Of a DNA stretch of 64,000 nt, positions 27,982 to 38,314 are shown piece by piece; the first letter of the stretch is position 1; every line of letters starts with the position of its first letter. The DNA comes from Candidatus Competibacteraceae bacterium (lineage in GTDB: Bacteria; Bacteroidota; Bacteroidia; CAIKAF01): the NCBI GenBank assembly GCA_014879445.1, contig JACSSC010000023.1:1-64000 (forward strand), in the 5' to 3' direction. Below the pieces are notes generated by a model, which worked only from the letters and a program-made list of their open reading frames with translations, did not search any database and was not told the DNA's origin. Position numbers and translations under genes: made by a program.

Positions 27982-29061
27982 ATGCATATCAGCCAGCTTA
28001 ATTTGATTGGTTTTAAAAATTATGACCAAGCTACTTTCCTTTTTACTCCAACCGTAAATTGTATAGTAGGACCAAACGGTACAGGTAAGACAAACATTCT
28101 TGACGCAGTGCATTACCTTTGTTTTACAAAGAGTTTTCTTAATGTTATTGATACGCAAAATATCAAGCATCACGAGCCATTCTTTGTTATTGAAGGGATA
28201 TTTCAGCGTCAAGAACAGGAGGAACACATTTTTTGTGGTTTGAAACGTGGCGCAAAAAAACAATTTAAACGTAATAAAAAAGATTATGAGCGTTTCTCTG
28301 ACCATATTGGCTTTCTGCCTGCTGTTGTGATTGCACCTTCTGATATTCAATTATTAATTGGCGGAAGTGATGAACGACGTAAACTGATTGATACTCTTAT
28401 TTCTCAATACAATCACAAGTATCTGAGTGAGTTAATTTCATACAATCGCATTTTGATGCAACGAAATGCATATCTAAAAAAGGCCTTTGAAACCCGACGT
28501 TTCGATGATGAAGCTATTGGGGTATATAATCTTCAACTTGCTGATTATGGTCAAACGATTTATGAAATTAGAAAATCTTTTTTGGATGATTTTATTCCAG
28601 TTTTCGAACAATCATATGGATTCATCTCTGCACAGACCGAAAAAGTGAATTTGTCTTACCAGTCAGGATTGCATAAGCAAAATATGTTAGAAAGTTTTGA
28701 AGAATCCATTGAAAAGGATAGGTTGTTGCAATATACTACAACAGGTGTTCATAAAGATGATTTACTGTTTGAACTCAATGGATATCCTGTCAGAAAATTT
28801 GGTTCGCAAGGACAGCAAAAAACCTATTTGATTGCTTTAAAAATTGCAGAACATGAATATTTGAAAAAAAAAATGGGATTTTCACCTATACTTTTGCTCG
28901 ACGATATCTTTGACAAGTTGGATGCATCACGTGCAGAGTTGTTAATTAAAAAGGTTTCTGAACCTCTTTTTGGTCAAGTTATTATTACTGATACAGGAAA
29001 AGAAAAACTTAGTACAATTTTTAGTAAATTTGGTGTTTCTGCTCATTTTATTAATACATAA
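27982..29061 (+). CDS. recF: DNA replication/repair protein RecF
   Basis: MHISQLNLIGFKNYDQATFLFTPTVNCIVGPNGTGKTNILDAVHYL; GSQGQQKTYLIALKIAE; ILLLDDIFDKLDASR. Start corrected to 27982. Confidence 0.95.
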   Translation: MHISQLNLIGFKNYDQATFLFTPTVNCIVGPNGTGKTNILDAVHYLCFTKSFLNVIDTQNIKHHEPFFVIEGIFQRQEQEEHIFCGLKRGAKKQFKRNKKDYERFSDHIGFLPAVVIAPSDIQLLIGGSDERRKLIDTLISQYNHKYLSELISYNRILMQRNAYLKKAFETRRFDDEAIGVYNLQLADYGQTIYEIRKSFLDDFIPVFEQSYGFISAQTEKVNLSYQSGLHKQNMLESFEESIEKDRLLQYTTTGVHKDDLLFELNGYPVRKFGSQGQQKTYLIALKIAEHEYLKKKMGFSPILLLDDIFDKLDASRAELLIKKVSEPLFGQVIITDTGKEKLSTIFSKFGVSAHFINT

Positions 29062-29065
29062 AACG

Positions 29066-29356
29066 ATGGCAGCATCTGACGAATATAGCATGAAAGAAGC
29101 CATGGCGTTGTACTTGGCATCATTGAAAATGGATGACAAATTTTTGGAACTTCGTATTAAGGAAATATGGGATAACCAAATGGGGAAACCTATTTCATCT
29201 CGAACTACTTCTATGGTATTCAAAAATCATGTTTTAAACATTCGCCTGAGTAGTGCTGTTTTGCGTAATGAACTGTTAAGTCAGCGGGCACTTATTCTTA
29301 GTCGTCTTAATGATGCCATTGGTGGAGATAGGATTAAAGAAATTTATTTTAAATAA
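29066..29356 (+). CDS. DUF721 / DciA-like protein
   Basis: MAASDEYSMKEAMALYLASLKMDDKFLELRIKEIWDNQMGKPISSRTTSMVFKNHVLNIRLSSAVLRNELLSQRALILSRLNDAIG. Start corrected from 28970. Confidence 0.85.
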   Translation: MAASDEYSMKEAMALYLASLKMDDKFLELRIKEIWDNQMGKPISSRTTSMVFKNHVLNIRLSSAVLRNELLSQRALILSRLNDAIGGDRIKEIYFK

Positions 29357-29362
29357 GCAATT

Positions 29363-29662
29363 ATGTTTGATCATAGTATGATAGAGCGCCTGCAAAAGGC
29401 GCAAGATGAAATCGAAAATGCAAAACAACGCTTGGAGAATATGATGTTAGAAGCATCATCTCCTTCAGATAAAGTAAAAGTAACCATTTCGGCAGCCAAA
29501 AAAATCACAGGGGTTCGTATTTCTCCTGATTTGCTGAACGCAGATATGGAAGAATTGGAAGATCATATTGTTATGGCTCTTAACAATGCCATCTCTTTGG
29601 CTGAACAGGCATGGGAGTCGGAAATGAAGTCGGCTGCCTCTGGTTTGATGCCTGGAATATGA
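29363..29662 (+). CDS. YbaB/EbfC family nucleoid-associated protein
   Basis: MFDHSMIERLQKAQDEIENAKQRLENMMLEASSPSDKVKVTISAAKKITGVRISPDLL. Confidence 0.9.
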   Translation: MFDHSMIERLQKAQDEIENAKQRLENMMLEASSPSDKVKVTISAAKKITGVRISPDLLNADMEELEDHIVMALNNAISLAEQAWESEMKSAASGLMPGI

Positions 29663-31134
29663 ACAAGCCCAATTCAGACACTACACAATTAGCGCCTTTA
29701 CCACTCCGTTTGGCTGGCCTGATAGTTGGATTGTTGGCTTTTATCCTTATTGGACAATTGCATATATTGGGTTTTGAATCTGACCTAAGCAATCAGGTGT
29801 TGGCCATCGCAGCTCTGATGATTGTCTGGTGGATTACTGAGGCCGTTCCGATTGCGGTTGTTGCATTACTCCCTTTAATATTATTCCCATCTACCGGAAT
29901 TATGTCGCTGGATGAGGCCGCCAGGCCATATAGCAACTCTGTCGTTTTTCTTTTTATGGGCGGATTTATTATTGGGTTGGCCATGGAAAAATGGAACTTA
30001 CACAGACGCATAGCTCTAAATATTGTGAACATTACCGGCACTCATGCTAATTCTATAATACTGGGATTTATGATAGCTACTGCATTTTTGAGCATGTGGC
30101 TTAGCAATACGGCTACTGCTATCATGATGCTTCCCATTGCTTTATCTATTATTCAGCTTGTTTCATCACATCATTCAGGCAAGGGGAATATTAAGAATTT
30201 TGCCCTTGTGATGACCTTGGGCATTGCTTATGCTGCCAATATAGGAGGCATGGGTACACTTATCGGCACACCACCTAATGTTGTGATGAGTGCTTTTTTG
30301 AAAGAAAAATACTCCTATGATGTTGATTTCTTTGAATGGATGAAACTGGCCGTCCCGATTGTGGTTTTACTGCTGTTGGCAATGTATTTAATCATGACTC
30401 GCCTGATGTATCCTAATCGCATGGGCAAATTGTCGTCTAAGGATATTATAAAAAAAGAGCTCAAAAATTTGGGATTGATGAATACGGGAGAAAAAATAGT
30501 TTTATTTATTTTTCTCTTTACTGTGTTTAGATGGGTTTTTAAAGATCTGCTGAATGGATGGTTGCCGATGTTGAAATCAGACGATACAGGCATCGCTATG
30601 TTGTCTGCCGTTTTGTTGTTTATACTGCCTGTTGAACGTAAAACCATGACACCAGTCCTACAATGGAACGACACATCGCGCTTACCATGGGGTATATTGC
30701 TACTCTTTGGCGGAGGGCTTAGCTTGGCCAACGGCCTAGAAAAAGCCGGTATTATTTCGGCGCTTGGCTCAAGCGTGGCTTCTTTTGCAGGCAATCATAC
30801 CTTATTAATGATTGTGGGATTAACTATCCTTGCTGTATTTGTCTCAGAAGTAATGAGCAATGTTGCTTTAGTCATGGTTTTGGTTCCGGTTACAGGTGGA
30901 ATAGCTGATGCCATGGCAATAGACCCATTATTATTAGCTGTTCCTGTTACTCTTGGTGCAAGCTGTGCTTTTATGTTGCCTATGGGAACACCCCCTAATG
31001 CTGTTGTGTTTTCTAGCGGCTACATACGAATTGCTCAAATGGCGAAAACAGGGTTTTGGCTTAATATTTTTGCATCTTTGTTTATCAGCTTGTCAGCTTA
31101 TTTTTTATTAGATTATTTCTTTCATGATTTTTAA
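29659..31134 (+). CDS. SLC13/DASS family anion:Na+ symporter
   Basis: Multi-TM; MWLSNTATAIMMLPIA, IGTPPNVVMSAFL, MPMGTPPNAVVFSSGYI (SNT and TP motifs). Start at ATG 29659 overlapping the ebfC stop. Confidence 0.92.
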   Translation: MNKPNSDTTQLAPLPLRLAGLIVGLLAFILIGQLHILGFESDLSNQVLAIAALMIVWWITEAVPIAVVALLPLILFPSTGIMSLDEAARPYSNSVVFLFMGGFIIGLAMEKWNLHRRIALNIVNITGTHANSIILGFMIATAFLSMWLSNTATAIMMLPIALSIIQLVSSHHSGKGNIKNFALVMTLGIAYAANIGGMGTLIGTPPNVVMSAFLKEKYSYDVDFFEWMKLAVPIVVLLLLAMYLIMTRLMYPNRMGKLSSKDIIKKELKNLGLMNTGEKIVLFIFLFTVFRWVFKDLLNGWLPMLKSDDTGIAMLSAVLLFILPVERKTMTPVLQWNDTSRLPWGILLLFGGGLSLANGLEKAGIISALGSSVASFAGNHTLLMIVGLTILAVFVSEVMSNVALVMVLVPVTGGIADAMAIDPLLLAVPVTLGASCAFMLPMGTPPNAVVFSSGYIRIAQMAKTGFWLNIFASLFISLSAYFLLDYFFHDF

Positions 31135-31143
31135 TCCAATTGA

Positions 31144-33777
31144 TTATTGAATATTAGCCCATCCGCTTTGCCGCTGAAGTTTTAGCATTTGCAATAATGG
31201 CGATTTGACGTTTATGGTAAACATGTAACTCTGCCGGATACCGAAGGGGATAACAGAAGCACGCATTTCCCAACAGTGCAGATCGCGATATATGGAAATT
31301 TGTGATGTAGAGATTTTGTTGTTTTCTATATCATAGTTCATGTTCAAACCAATCTTCCACTTTTTTGTAATGTTGATATCCCCTGTAAAATTGATGGCAT
31401 GAGTGATCGTTTCTTTGTCCAATGGTTTGCTATATGCAATGTTATAACCAATCGAAAGTGTGTAGGGGATATTAAAATCTACATATTGATAGTAGTCGGG
31501 ATTGGTTGCAATCATTTGTTCGGCCTGGGTCATACCTTGTGTTGCGCCCGTTTTTCTTTTCGATTCGCCTCTAAGTGTAAAATTTACATTCAAACTGGCT
31601 TGCGTAAGTCGGGTAGGTAATCCATTTTCGGTTACCTGCAAACGATTAACCCTAATGGCTTTTCCATTCACATAATCAAGAGCATATGGGTCGAAAGATA
31701 AAGCAAAATTAATACCCACTAAATTGAATAAGGTGGTTCGACCGGCTATGGCTAAATTAGATAGATTCAGCGAGTCGCGGGCAAAATCATAGTTCATCCC
31801 TATACTAAGCACTTCAAGCAAAGGAACTTTTTTCTCTCCTGTTATGGTATCTCTTCTTGATTTTACTTTCATCTCAATGTTGTTGTTGATAGTAAAACCA
31901 ACTGTTCCACTCATACCACTTGGCGATGAGCCAAATATGCCAATCTGATTAGGAGAATAACTGATAAATTCGCCATTGGGGCCAAAATATCCCTTAACGA
32001 TATCACCCAAATCGGGACGGAAATTAACATTTATAGTCGGCGTCATAACATGTCGAATGGCCTTCAAACCTCCGCTTTTGAATGTGTACATGCCATAGAT
32101 AATTGTGGTTAGCGAAGCAGTAGCATTCAATTCACGGGTTGAAAAGAATCCTCTTATGGTATCGGATTGAACCAGTTGTGAAGCGGGATCGAAAACTTTC
32201 CTTAAATTGCTGAAATGCCATTTTTCTACGTAGTTTACGGAGGGTGTAAAGGTGATATATTTGAGCATTTTTACGTTTGTGCTGACGCTCATACGCTGTT
32301 GTATCCCGTTGTTCATGTTACTGAGCACACCTACAAAGTCCCTAACAAACATCGTATCTGTTGTATTGATATCATTGCGGATATTCATCGAATAGGTGAA
32401 GCCAATATTCTCGTACCACTTAAGCTCTCCCACCTGCTTTTTTCGCCTGAAAGGGAAAAATCGGGTTACATTAAAAACCAAATCGGGTAAACTTAGATTG
32501 ATTTGCCGAGTTTGAGTGTTTTGACTGTGACGCAGGTTGAGTGATATGCTAAATGGCGTATTTCGGAATGATTTGCTGAATGCAATATTTGATTGAAATT
32601 GGTTTTGTACAATACCTGCTACATTACTGGCATTGAATTGATTAAATGTAGCAGTGGCCACATTTACTGCTGCGCTGAAGCTAATGGTTGGATTGGACTT
32701 TGGGTCTTGAGTATGATTCCAGGTAAATTTAAAATCTCGGCTCAGACGAAAATCTTTCTCTATTTCAGGGTCGCCATATTGTAGTTGTGAATATCCTACT
32801 GCTATATTGCCTGAAAACTTATATCGTTTTTTGTAATTGGTTTGTACACGTGCACCAAAACTTAAGCTGGTATATATATCCCCATTGATTGTCAAGTCAA
32901 TATAATCGTTGATAGCGAAGTAATAACCAAGATTTCGTAGAAAGAATCCGTAATTGGCAAGTTCTCCATATTCTGGCAAAATAATACCCGACGATTTATT
33001 CTTCTTGGTGGGAAAGTAACCAAAAGGGACAACCAATGGGGTAGGAATATTGGCAATACGTAAATGAGCAGGACCCGTAACAATCAATTCGCCTGGAATT
33101 ACTTTTCCTCTGCCCGCCTGAATATGGAAATGGGGCTCAGGATCGATGCATGTTGTAAACTTAGCATTCTTAACATAAATAACATTGTTGCTATCCTTTT
33201 TAGCCAATGCTGCATGCAGATAAGTTTCTCCCTCATTGGTTATGGCTTCTGTTATTAGTCCTTTGCGTGTTTCAAAATTATAAGCAAGCTCTTTGGATGT
33301 AAATGATTTGTCGTTGTCGGTAAATACTGGCTTACCATACAAGCGACCTGAGGTATCACTACTGCCATTTGCGTAAAGCTCCTTCTTGTTCATGTCTATC
33401 TTCAAATGATTGGCTTCGAGTTGAATGGTTTGGTAGTTTACTTTAGCAGTATCATACAAATACATGATTTTGTTACGTACATCAAAAATGGCCGAATCCT
33501 GTGATCGGTAATCTACTTTATCAGAAATCGGGCTTTTACGCTGTTTTCGAGTTGAATCCTGAACAGGTTGAATAAGCAGAGAATCTTTGTTTTTTGATAA
33601 TATGGGGACGATCGTGTCGTTAAAAAGTGAATCAGGATGTATGTATGATATTGTATCAGAAACCACCTCTTGCTTTTTGGATTTTTCACTGTCAACCTGG
33701 TTGCGTCGTTTTACCGCACACGACATTGTTATTAAAAGTGTGGATAAAATACAAAGTATGTGGTTGAATTTAAGCAC
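31144..33777 (-). CDS. lptD: LPS-assembly protein LptD-like outer membrane protein
   Basis: LptA-like N-terminal domain (YQTIQLEANHLKIDMNKKELYANGSSDTSGRLYGKPVFTDNDKSF), GELIVTGPAHLRIANIPTPLVVPFGYFPTKKNKSSGIILPEYG, C-terminal barrel. GTG start. Confidence 0.85.
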   Translation of the reverse strand: MLKFNHILCILSTLLITMSCAVKRRNQVDSEKSKKQEVVSDTISYIHPDSLFNDTIVPILSKNKDSLLIQPVQDSTRKQRKSPISDKVDYRSQDSAIFDVRNKIMYLYDTAKVNYQTIQLEANHLKIDMNKKELYANGSSDTSGRLYGKPVFTDNDKSFTSKELAYNFETRKGLITEAITNEGETYLHAALAKKDSNNVIYVKNAKFTTCIDPEPHFHIQAGRGKVIPGELIVTGPAHLRIANIPTPLVVPFGYFPTKKNKSSGIILPEYGELANYGFFLRNLGYYFAINDYIDLTINGDIYTSLSFGARVQTNYKKRYKFSGNIAVGYSQLQYGDPEIEKDFRLSRDFKFTWNHTQDPKSNPTISFSAAVNVATATFNQFNASNVAGIVQNQFQSNIAFSKSFRNTPFSISLNLRHSQNTQTRQINLSLPDLVFNVTRFFPFRRKKQVGELKWYENIGFTYSMNIRNDINTTDTMFVRDFVGVLSNMNNGIQQRMSVSTNVKMLKYITFTPSVNYVEKWHFSNLRKVFDPASQLVQSDTIRGFFSTRELNATASLTTIIYGMYTFKSGGLKAIRHVMTPTINVNFRPDLGDIVKGYFGPNGEFISYSPNQIGIFGSSPSGMSGTVGFTINNNIEMKVKSRRDTITGEKKVPLLEVLSIGMNYDFARDSLNLSNLAIAGRTTLFNLVGINFALSFDPYALDYVNGKAIRVNRLQVTENGLPTRLTQASLNVNFTLRGESKRKTGATQGMTQAEQMIATNPDYYQYVDFNIPYTLSIGYNIAYSKPLDKETITHAINFTGDINITKKWKIGLNMNYDIENNKISTSQISIYRDLHCWEMRASVIPFGIRQSYMFTINVKSPLLQMLKLQRQSGWANIQ

Positions 33778-33795
33778 AGAAACCGGCTAAATTTG
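33763..33795 (+). promoter_or_regulatory. Promoter GTTG-N21-TAAATTTG ending 4 bp before ATG 33800
   Basis: TAAATTTG 33788-33795; GTTG 33763-33766. Confidence 0.5.
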
Positions 33796-33799
33796 CATA

Positions 33800-35098
33800 A
33801 TGTTTGTATTCATAGGCATGCCAAAACTAATCAATAATCCAATATCAGTTATGAGGGATGTACTAAACGACATATATTTCAGTTTATTTTTTAATCTCTC
33901 AAAGATGCTGAAATATGTAATTTTTCTTGTATTGCTGACATCCTCTGCTCATGTTCATGCCTTGTTCGTTGGTGGAAAAAAAATAAAAACTGTGGTAATT
34001 GACCCAGGTCATGGAGGAAAAGACCCTGGCTGTCACGGTAATTTTGCTCATGAAAAAGATATTTGTTTGGCTGTTTCTCTTCGGCTAGGTAAATTAATTG
34101 AAGAATTTTATCCTGATGTAAAAGTGGTTTTTACTCGCAAAACTGATGTTTTTGTGGAGCTTCATAACCGTGCTCGTATTGCGAATGAACACAAGGCCGA
34201 CCTCTTTATATGTATCCACGTAAATGCTGGAGGAAATGGGAATGCATACGGTGCCGAAACCTATGTTATGGGATTACACAAATCAGAGACCAATCTGGCT
34301 GTAGCCAAACGCGAAAATGCTGCCGTATTAATGGAAGACGATTACAAAGTTCAATACGAAGGGTTTGATCCTAATTCTGACGAGGGAAATATTATTTTTT
34401 CACTTTATCAAAACAAATATCTTGAACACAGTATTTCGTTTGCATCTCATGTACAGAGATATTTCAAGCAATACGCCGGCAGGCATGATAGAGGGGTGAA
34501 ACAAGCAGGCTTTTTAGTGTTAGTTCGAACAACGATGCCTGCCGTACTCATTGAAACAGGTTTTGCAACCAACGCTCAAGAAGAAAAATTTTTAGCTGAT
34601 CCCATTGGTCAGGATATCATGGCTGCCGCAATTTTCCAGGCATTTATTGATTACAAAAAGGAGGTTGAAAATGATATATATGTTGCACATGTCAAAACTT
34701 ATACTCCTATTCCTAAGTCAGCTTTTCAATTAGCCAATACCAATGAGCAAAACAAAACTACACAAACGGAAATTAAGGAAAATACGGAATCAAAAGATTC
34801 TTCAAAAACTCAACCCAACACGCATCCAGATATCCGTTTTAAAGTTCAATTTATGTCTTTACCACGTAAGCTTTCCTCTGATGATAACAATCTCAAAGAT
34901 ATTCCCAACCTGGAAATTATTGAACATAATGGGATATATAGATACAATGCTGGCAATGAAGCATCACACGAATCGGCCCAAATTATTAGGGAAAGATTAG
35001 TGGGGAAGGGCTATAAAGACGCTTATGTAGTAGCGTATAAGGGCAAAGAAAGAATATCTGTTAAGGAAGCATTAGAATATATCAACAAAAAAAATTAA
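33800..35098 (+). CDS. N-acetylmuramoyl-L-alanine amidase (Amidase_3)
   Basis: KTVVIDPGHGGKDPGCHGNFAHEKDICLAVSLRLGKLIEE; SNEGDII-like SDEGNIIFSLYQNKYLEHS; PAVLIETGFATNAQEE. An alternative start is MLKYVIFLVLL at 33905. Confidence 0.94.
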   Translation: MFVFIGMPKLINNPISVMRDVLNDIYFSLFFNLSKMLKYVIFLVLLTSSAHVHALFVGGKKIKTVVIDPGHGGKDPGCHGNFAHEKDICLAVSLRLGKLIEEFYPDVKVVFTRKTDVFVELHNRARIANEHKADLFICIHVNAGGNGNAYGAETYVMGLHKSETNLAVAKRENAAVLMEDDYKVQYEGFDPNSDEGNIIFSLYQNKYLEHSISFASHVQRYFKQYAGRHDRGVKQAGFLVLVRTTMPAVLIETGFATNAQEEKFLADPIGQDIMAAAIFQAFIDYKKEVENDIYVAHVKTYTPIPKSAFQLANTNEQNKTTQTEIKENTESKDSSKTQPNTHPDIRFKVQFMSLPRKLSSDDNNLKDIPNLEIIEHNGIYRYNAGNEASHESAQIIRERLVGKGYKDAYVVAYKGKERISVKEALEYINKKN

Positions 35099-35146
35099 TA
35101 TTGTGCTGCTTATTTGTTTAAGTTCAAATCATAAAATGCAACAACA

Positions 35147-36160
35147 TTGAAACTGACTATTACACGTGAAGTAAAAATTGCTGTGCTGGTGATTGTATCA
35201 CTGGTGGTTGGATTTTGGGGTTTCAATTACCTGAAAGGAAAGGATGTGTTTAAAAAACATCGTGAGTTTTATGCGGTATATAACCGAATTGATGGCTTGG
35301 GAATATCCAGCCCCGTTACCGTGAATGGCTTTCATGTGGGAGCTGTTACCGATATTACATTAATGCGGAATAAACCGGGATTCTTATTGGTGAAATTTAG
35401 AGTAAGTGATAGCGCTTTGCAGATTCCTGAAGGAACAGAAGCAAAAATTGCAAGCTCCAGCTTGCTCGGATCGAAACAGATTCAGTTGTTACTGGGCTTG
35501 TCATCTAACTATCTAAAACCAGGTGATACACTTAATACTACCATTGAGGAAGACCTTCAAACTTCGGTAAACAAAATGATTGCTCCGCTTAAAGATAAAG
35601 TAGATCGACTTTTATCTAATCTTGACTCTATCATTGTTCCCATTCAAACCATTTTGGATGAAGAGGGTACACGCAAAATAGCCGAGAGTTTGCAGCGTAT
35701 TCCGCGTATTCTCCAAAATCTTGAACGCACTACATTGCGCATTGACACATTAGTAGCTGAAGAAAAATCAAAACTTGGACGCATTATCAGTAATGTTGAA
35801 TCGATAACGGCCAACCTACGTAAAAACAACGATGTGATTGGCTCTATCCTTGAAAATGTGAATGAAATCACTGATTCACTCGCTAAATCCAACTTTAAAG
35901 AAACAATAGCCAATGCAACTTCAGTTATTGGTAAAATTGATATCATGATGGACCAGATTAACCGCGGAGAAGGCACATTGGGGGCGTTACTCTACGATGA
36001 TAAAATATATCGTGAACTGGAAAATGCAACCATCAATTTAAACAATTTGATTAGTGATATAGAAGAAAATCCTGAAAAATACTTGCATTTCTCTTTTATT
36101 CATATTAATCGCAAAGTAACACCCAAGGATTCTGGCAAAAAACAAAAACTTAAAGATTAG
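35147..36160 (+). CDS. MCE/MlaD family protein
   Basis: MKLTITREVKIAVLVIVSLVVGFWGFNYLKGKDVFKKHREFYAVYNRIDGLGISSPVTVNGFHVGAVTDI; TTG start. Confidence 0.9.
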   Translation: MKLTITREVKIAVLVIVSLVVGFWGFNYLKGKDVFKKHREFYAVYNRIDGLGISSPVTVNGFHVGAVTDITLMRNKPGFLLVKFRVSDSALQIPEGTEAKIASSSLLGSKQIQLLLGLSSNYLKPGDTLNTTIEEDLQTSVNKMIAPLKDKVDRLLSNLDSIIVPIQTILDEEGTRKIAESLQRIPRILQNLERTTLRIDTLVAEEKSKLGRIISNVESITANLRKNNDVIGSILENVNEITDSLAKSNFKETIANATSVIGKIDIMMDQINRGEGTLGALLYDDKIYRELENATINLNNLISDIEENPEKYLHFSFIHINRKVTPKDSGKKQKLKD

Positions 36161-36169
36161 AAGTAACAC

Positions 36170-37486
36170 ATGATTAGCTCCCTGATATTTATTCTGATTT
36201 TCTTCTCAGCTTTCGGCTTCTTTCTCTTTCGTGTAATCAAAATTCGCCGAAATATTCTATTGGGCACTGATGCCCAATTAGAAGGAACCGTTTCTCAACG
36301 CATTTTCACCATGCTCTGTGTGGCTTTTGGCCAAAGCAAAATGACGGCTCGACCTGTAGCGTTTTTCTTACATCTGTTTGTTTATACAGCTTTCCTTTTT
36401 ACTCAAATTGAATTGCTAGAAATTATCATAGATGGTGTTTCGGGTGGGCATCGCACAATCTGGCACTGGATCGAAAACTCTGCCATAGCTATCACCTATA
36501 CAATCCTCATTAATGCCATTGAATTATTATCAATTCTTGCATTTTTTGCCACTATCGCTTTTATTTCGCGTCGAAACATAATTCGACTGGCACGTTTTCA
36601 AAAACCTGAAATGAAGGGCTGGCCTTCTCTTGATGCTAATCTGATTCTCTCTGGCGAACTTTTTCTTATTCTCTCCATTATGTTAATGAATAGTGCCGAT
36701 GTCGCATTACAACATATGGGGCAATCCCAATCAACCGGAAAATTCTTAATATCTAATCTTATAGCTCCTGTTTGGCAAAATACAGATTCCGCTACTCTAC
36801 ATATTTTAGAAAGAGTAGGGTGGTGGGGGCATCTGATAGGTATTCTTGGGTTTATGGTTTATCTTCCTTTTTCCAAACATTTTCATATTCTCTTGGCCTT
36901 TCCAAATACTTTTTTTACCAATCAGAAATCTAAAGGCAAGTTTACAAATCTGGCAGCCGTAACCAGTGAAGTTAAACTTATGCTCGATCCCACATTGCCT
37001 CCACCCGATGCCAACGCTCCTCTACCTAAATTTGGCGCTAAAGATGTTCAGCATCTAACATGGAAGAACCTCATGGATGCATATACTTGTACTGAATGTG
37101 GAAGATGTACATCTGTTTGTCCGGCCAACCTTACCGGAAAAAAACTTTCACCCCGCAAAATTATGATGGATACACGCGACCGTTTAGAAGAAGTTGGGAA
37201 AAACATAGATAAACATGGGAAGGATTATTTAGATAACAAATCACTTCTTGACAGAATTTCGGAAGAGGAGCTTTGGGCTTGTACTTCGTGTAATGCATGC
37301 GTGCAGGCATGTCCTGTAAACATTAATCCTCTGGAGATTATTCTTGAACTTCGCAGGGATTTGGTTATGGAGCAATCAAAAGCACCCTCTTCTTTGAATG
37401 CCATGTTCTCCAATATTGAAAATAATGCCGCCCCATGGCAATTTTCGCCAATGGATAGAGCTAACTGGACGCAGGAAATGAATTAA
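36170..37486 (+). CDS. Membrane-anchored (Fe-S)-binding protein, HdrC/GlpC-like with two 4Fe-4S motifs
   Basis: CTECGRCTSVCPANLTGKKLSPRK and CTSCNACVQACPVNINPLEII; N-terminal TM helices. Confidence 0.92.
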   Translation: MISSLIFILIFFSAFGFFLFRVIKIRRNILLGTDAQLEGTVSQRIFTMLCVAFGQSKMTARPVAFFLHLFVYTAFLFTQIELLEIIIDGVSGGHRTIWHWIENSAIAITYTILINAIELLSILAFFATIAFISRRNIIRLARFQKPEMKGWPSLDANLILSGELFLILSIMLMNSADVALQHMGQSQSTGKFLISNLIAPVWQNTDSATLHILERVGWWGHLIGILGFMVYLPFSKHFHILLAFPNTFFTNQKSKGKFTNLAAVTSEVKLMLDPTLPPPDANAPLPKFGAKDVQHLTWKNLMDAYTCTECGRCTSVCPANLTGKKLSPRKIMMDTRDRLEEVGKNIDKHGKDYLDNKSLLDRISEEELWACTSCNACVQACPVNINPLEIILELRRDLVMEQSKAPSSLNAMFSNIENNAAPWQFSPMDRANWTQEMN

Positions 37487-37503
37487 TAATACTACGTATC
37501 ACT

Positions 37504-38313
37504 ATGACGCAAAAAAATAATTCTTCTACACCTATACGCATTCCTACTTGTGCTGAATTGGCCACAGAAGGCAAAACACCTGACGTGCTTTTTTGGGTAG
37601 GATGTGCTGGCAGTTTTGACGATAGAGCCAAAAAGGTTACCAAGAGTTTTGCCCGCATTCTTCATCATGCAGACATTAATTTTGCTATTTTGGGCACGGA
37701 AGAGTCCTGTACAGGAGATCCAGCTAAAAGAGCAGGCAACGAATTCTTGTTTCAAATGATGGCTCTCCAAAATATTCAATTGCTTAACGCCTATCATATA
37801 AAAAAAATCGTTACTGCCTGTCCTCACTGCTTTAATACGCTTAAAAATGAATATCCTGAATTAGGAGGCCAATACGAGGTTATCCATCACTCACAATTTT
37901 TACTTGAATTAATTGAAACAGGAAAGATAAAAGTGAATGGAAATTCATTCAGAGGAAAGAAAATTACTTACCACGATCCATGTTATCTTGGGCGAGCCAA
38001 CGATGTATATGAAGCGCCTCGAGATTTGATTGAAAAACTTGATCTGGAGATTACTGAAATGAAACGCAGCAGAGAAAAAGGTTTCTGTTGCGGTGCAGGC
38101 GGCGCACAAATGTTTAAAGAAGCTGAACCCGGTAATAAGGAAGTAAATATAGAAAGAGCCGAAGAAGCTATGGCATTGTCTCCTGATATCATCGCTGTGG
38201 GGTGCCCTTTTTGCAACACCATGCTAACCGATGGTATTAAAATTAATGAAAAGCAAGACAAAATTACTGTTTTGGACCTTGCTGAAATGATTGCTCAGGC
38301 GAATAATCTTTGA
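37504..38313 (+). CDS. (Fe-S)-binding protein with CCG domains (HdrB/LutA/GlpC-like)
   Basis: VTACPHCFNTLKNEYPELGGQYEVIHHSQFLLE; YHDPCYLGRANDVYEAPR; GFCCGAGGAQMFKE; AVGCPFCNTMLTDGI. Confidence 0.93.
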   Translation: MTQKNNSSTPIRIPTCAELATEGKTPDVLFWVGCAGSFDDRAKKVTKSFARILHHADINFAILGTEESCTGDPAKRAGNEFLFQMMALQNIQLLNAYHIKKIVTACPHCFNTLKNEYPELGGQYEVIHHSQFLLELIETGKIKVNGNSFRGKKITYHDPCYLGRANDVYEAPRDLIEKLDLEITEMKRSREKGFCCGAGGAQMFKEAEPGNKEVNIERAEEAMALSPDIIAVGCPFCNTMLTDGIKINEKQDKITVLDLAEMIAQANNL

Positions 38314-38314
38314 C

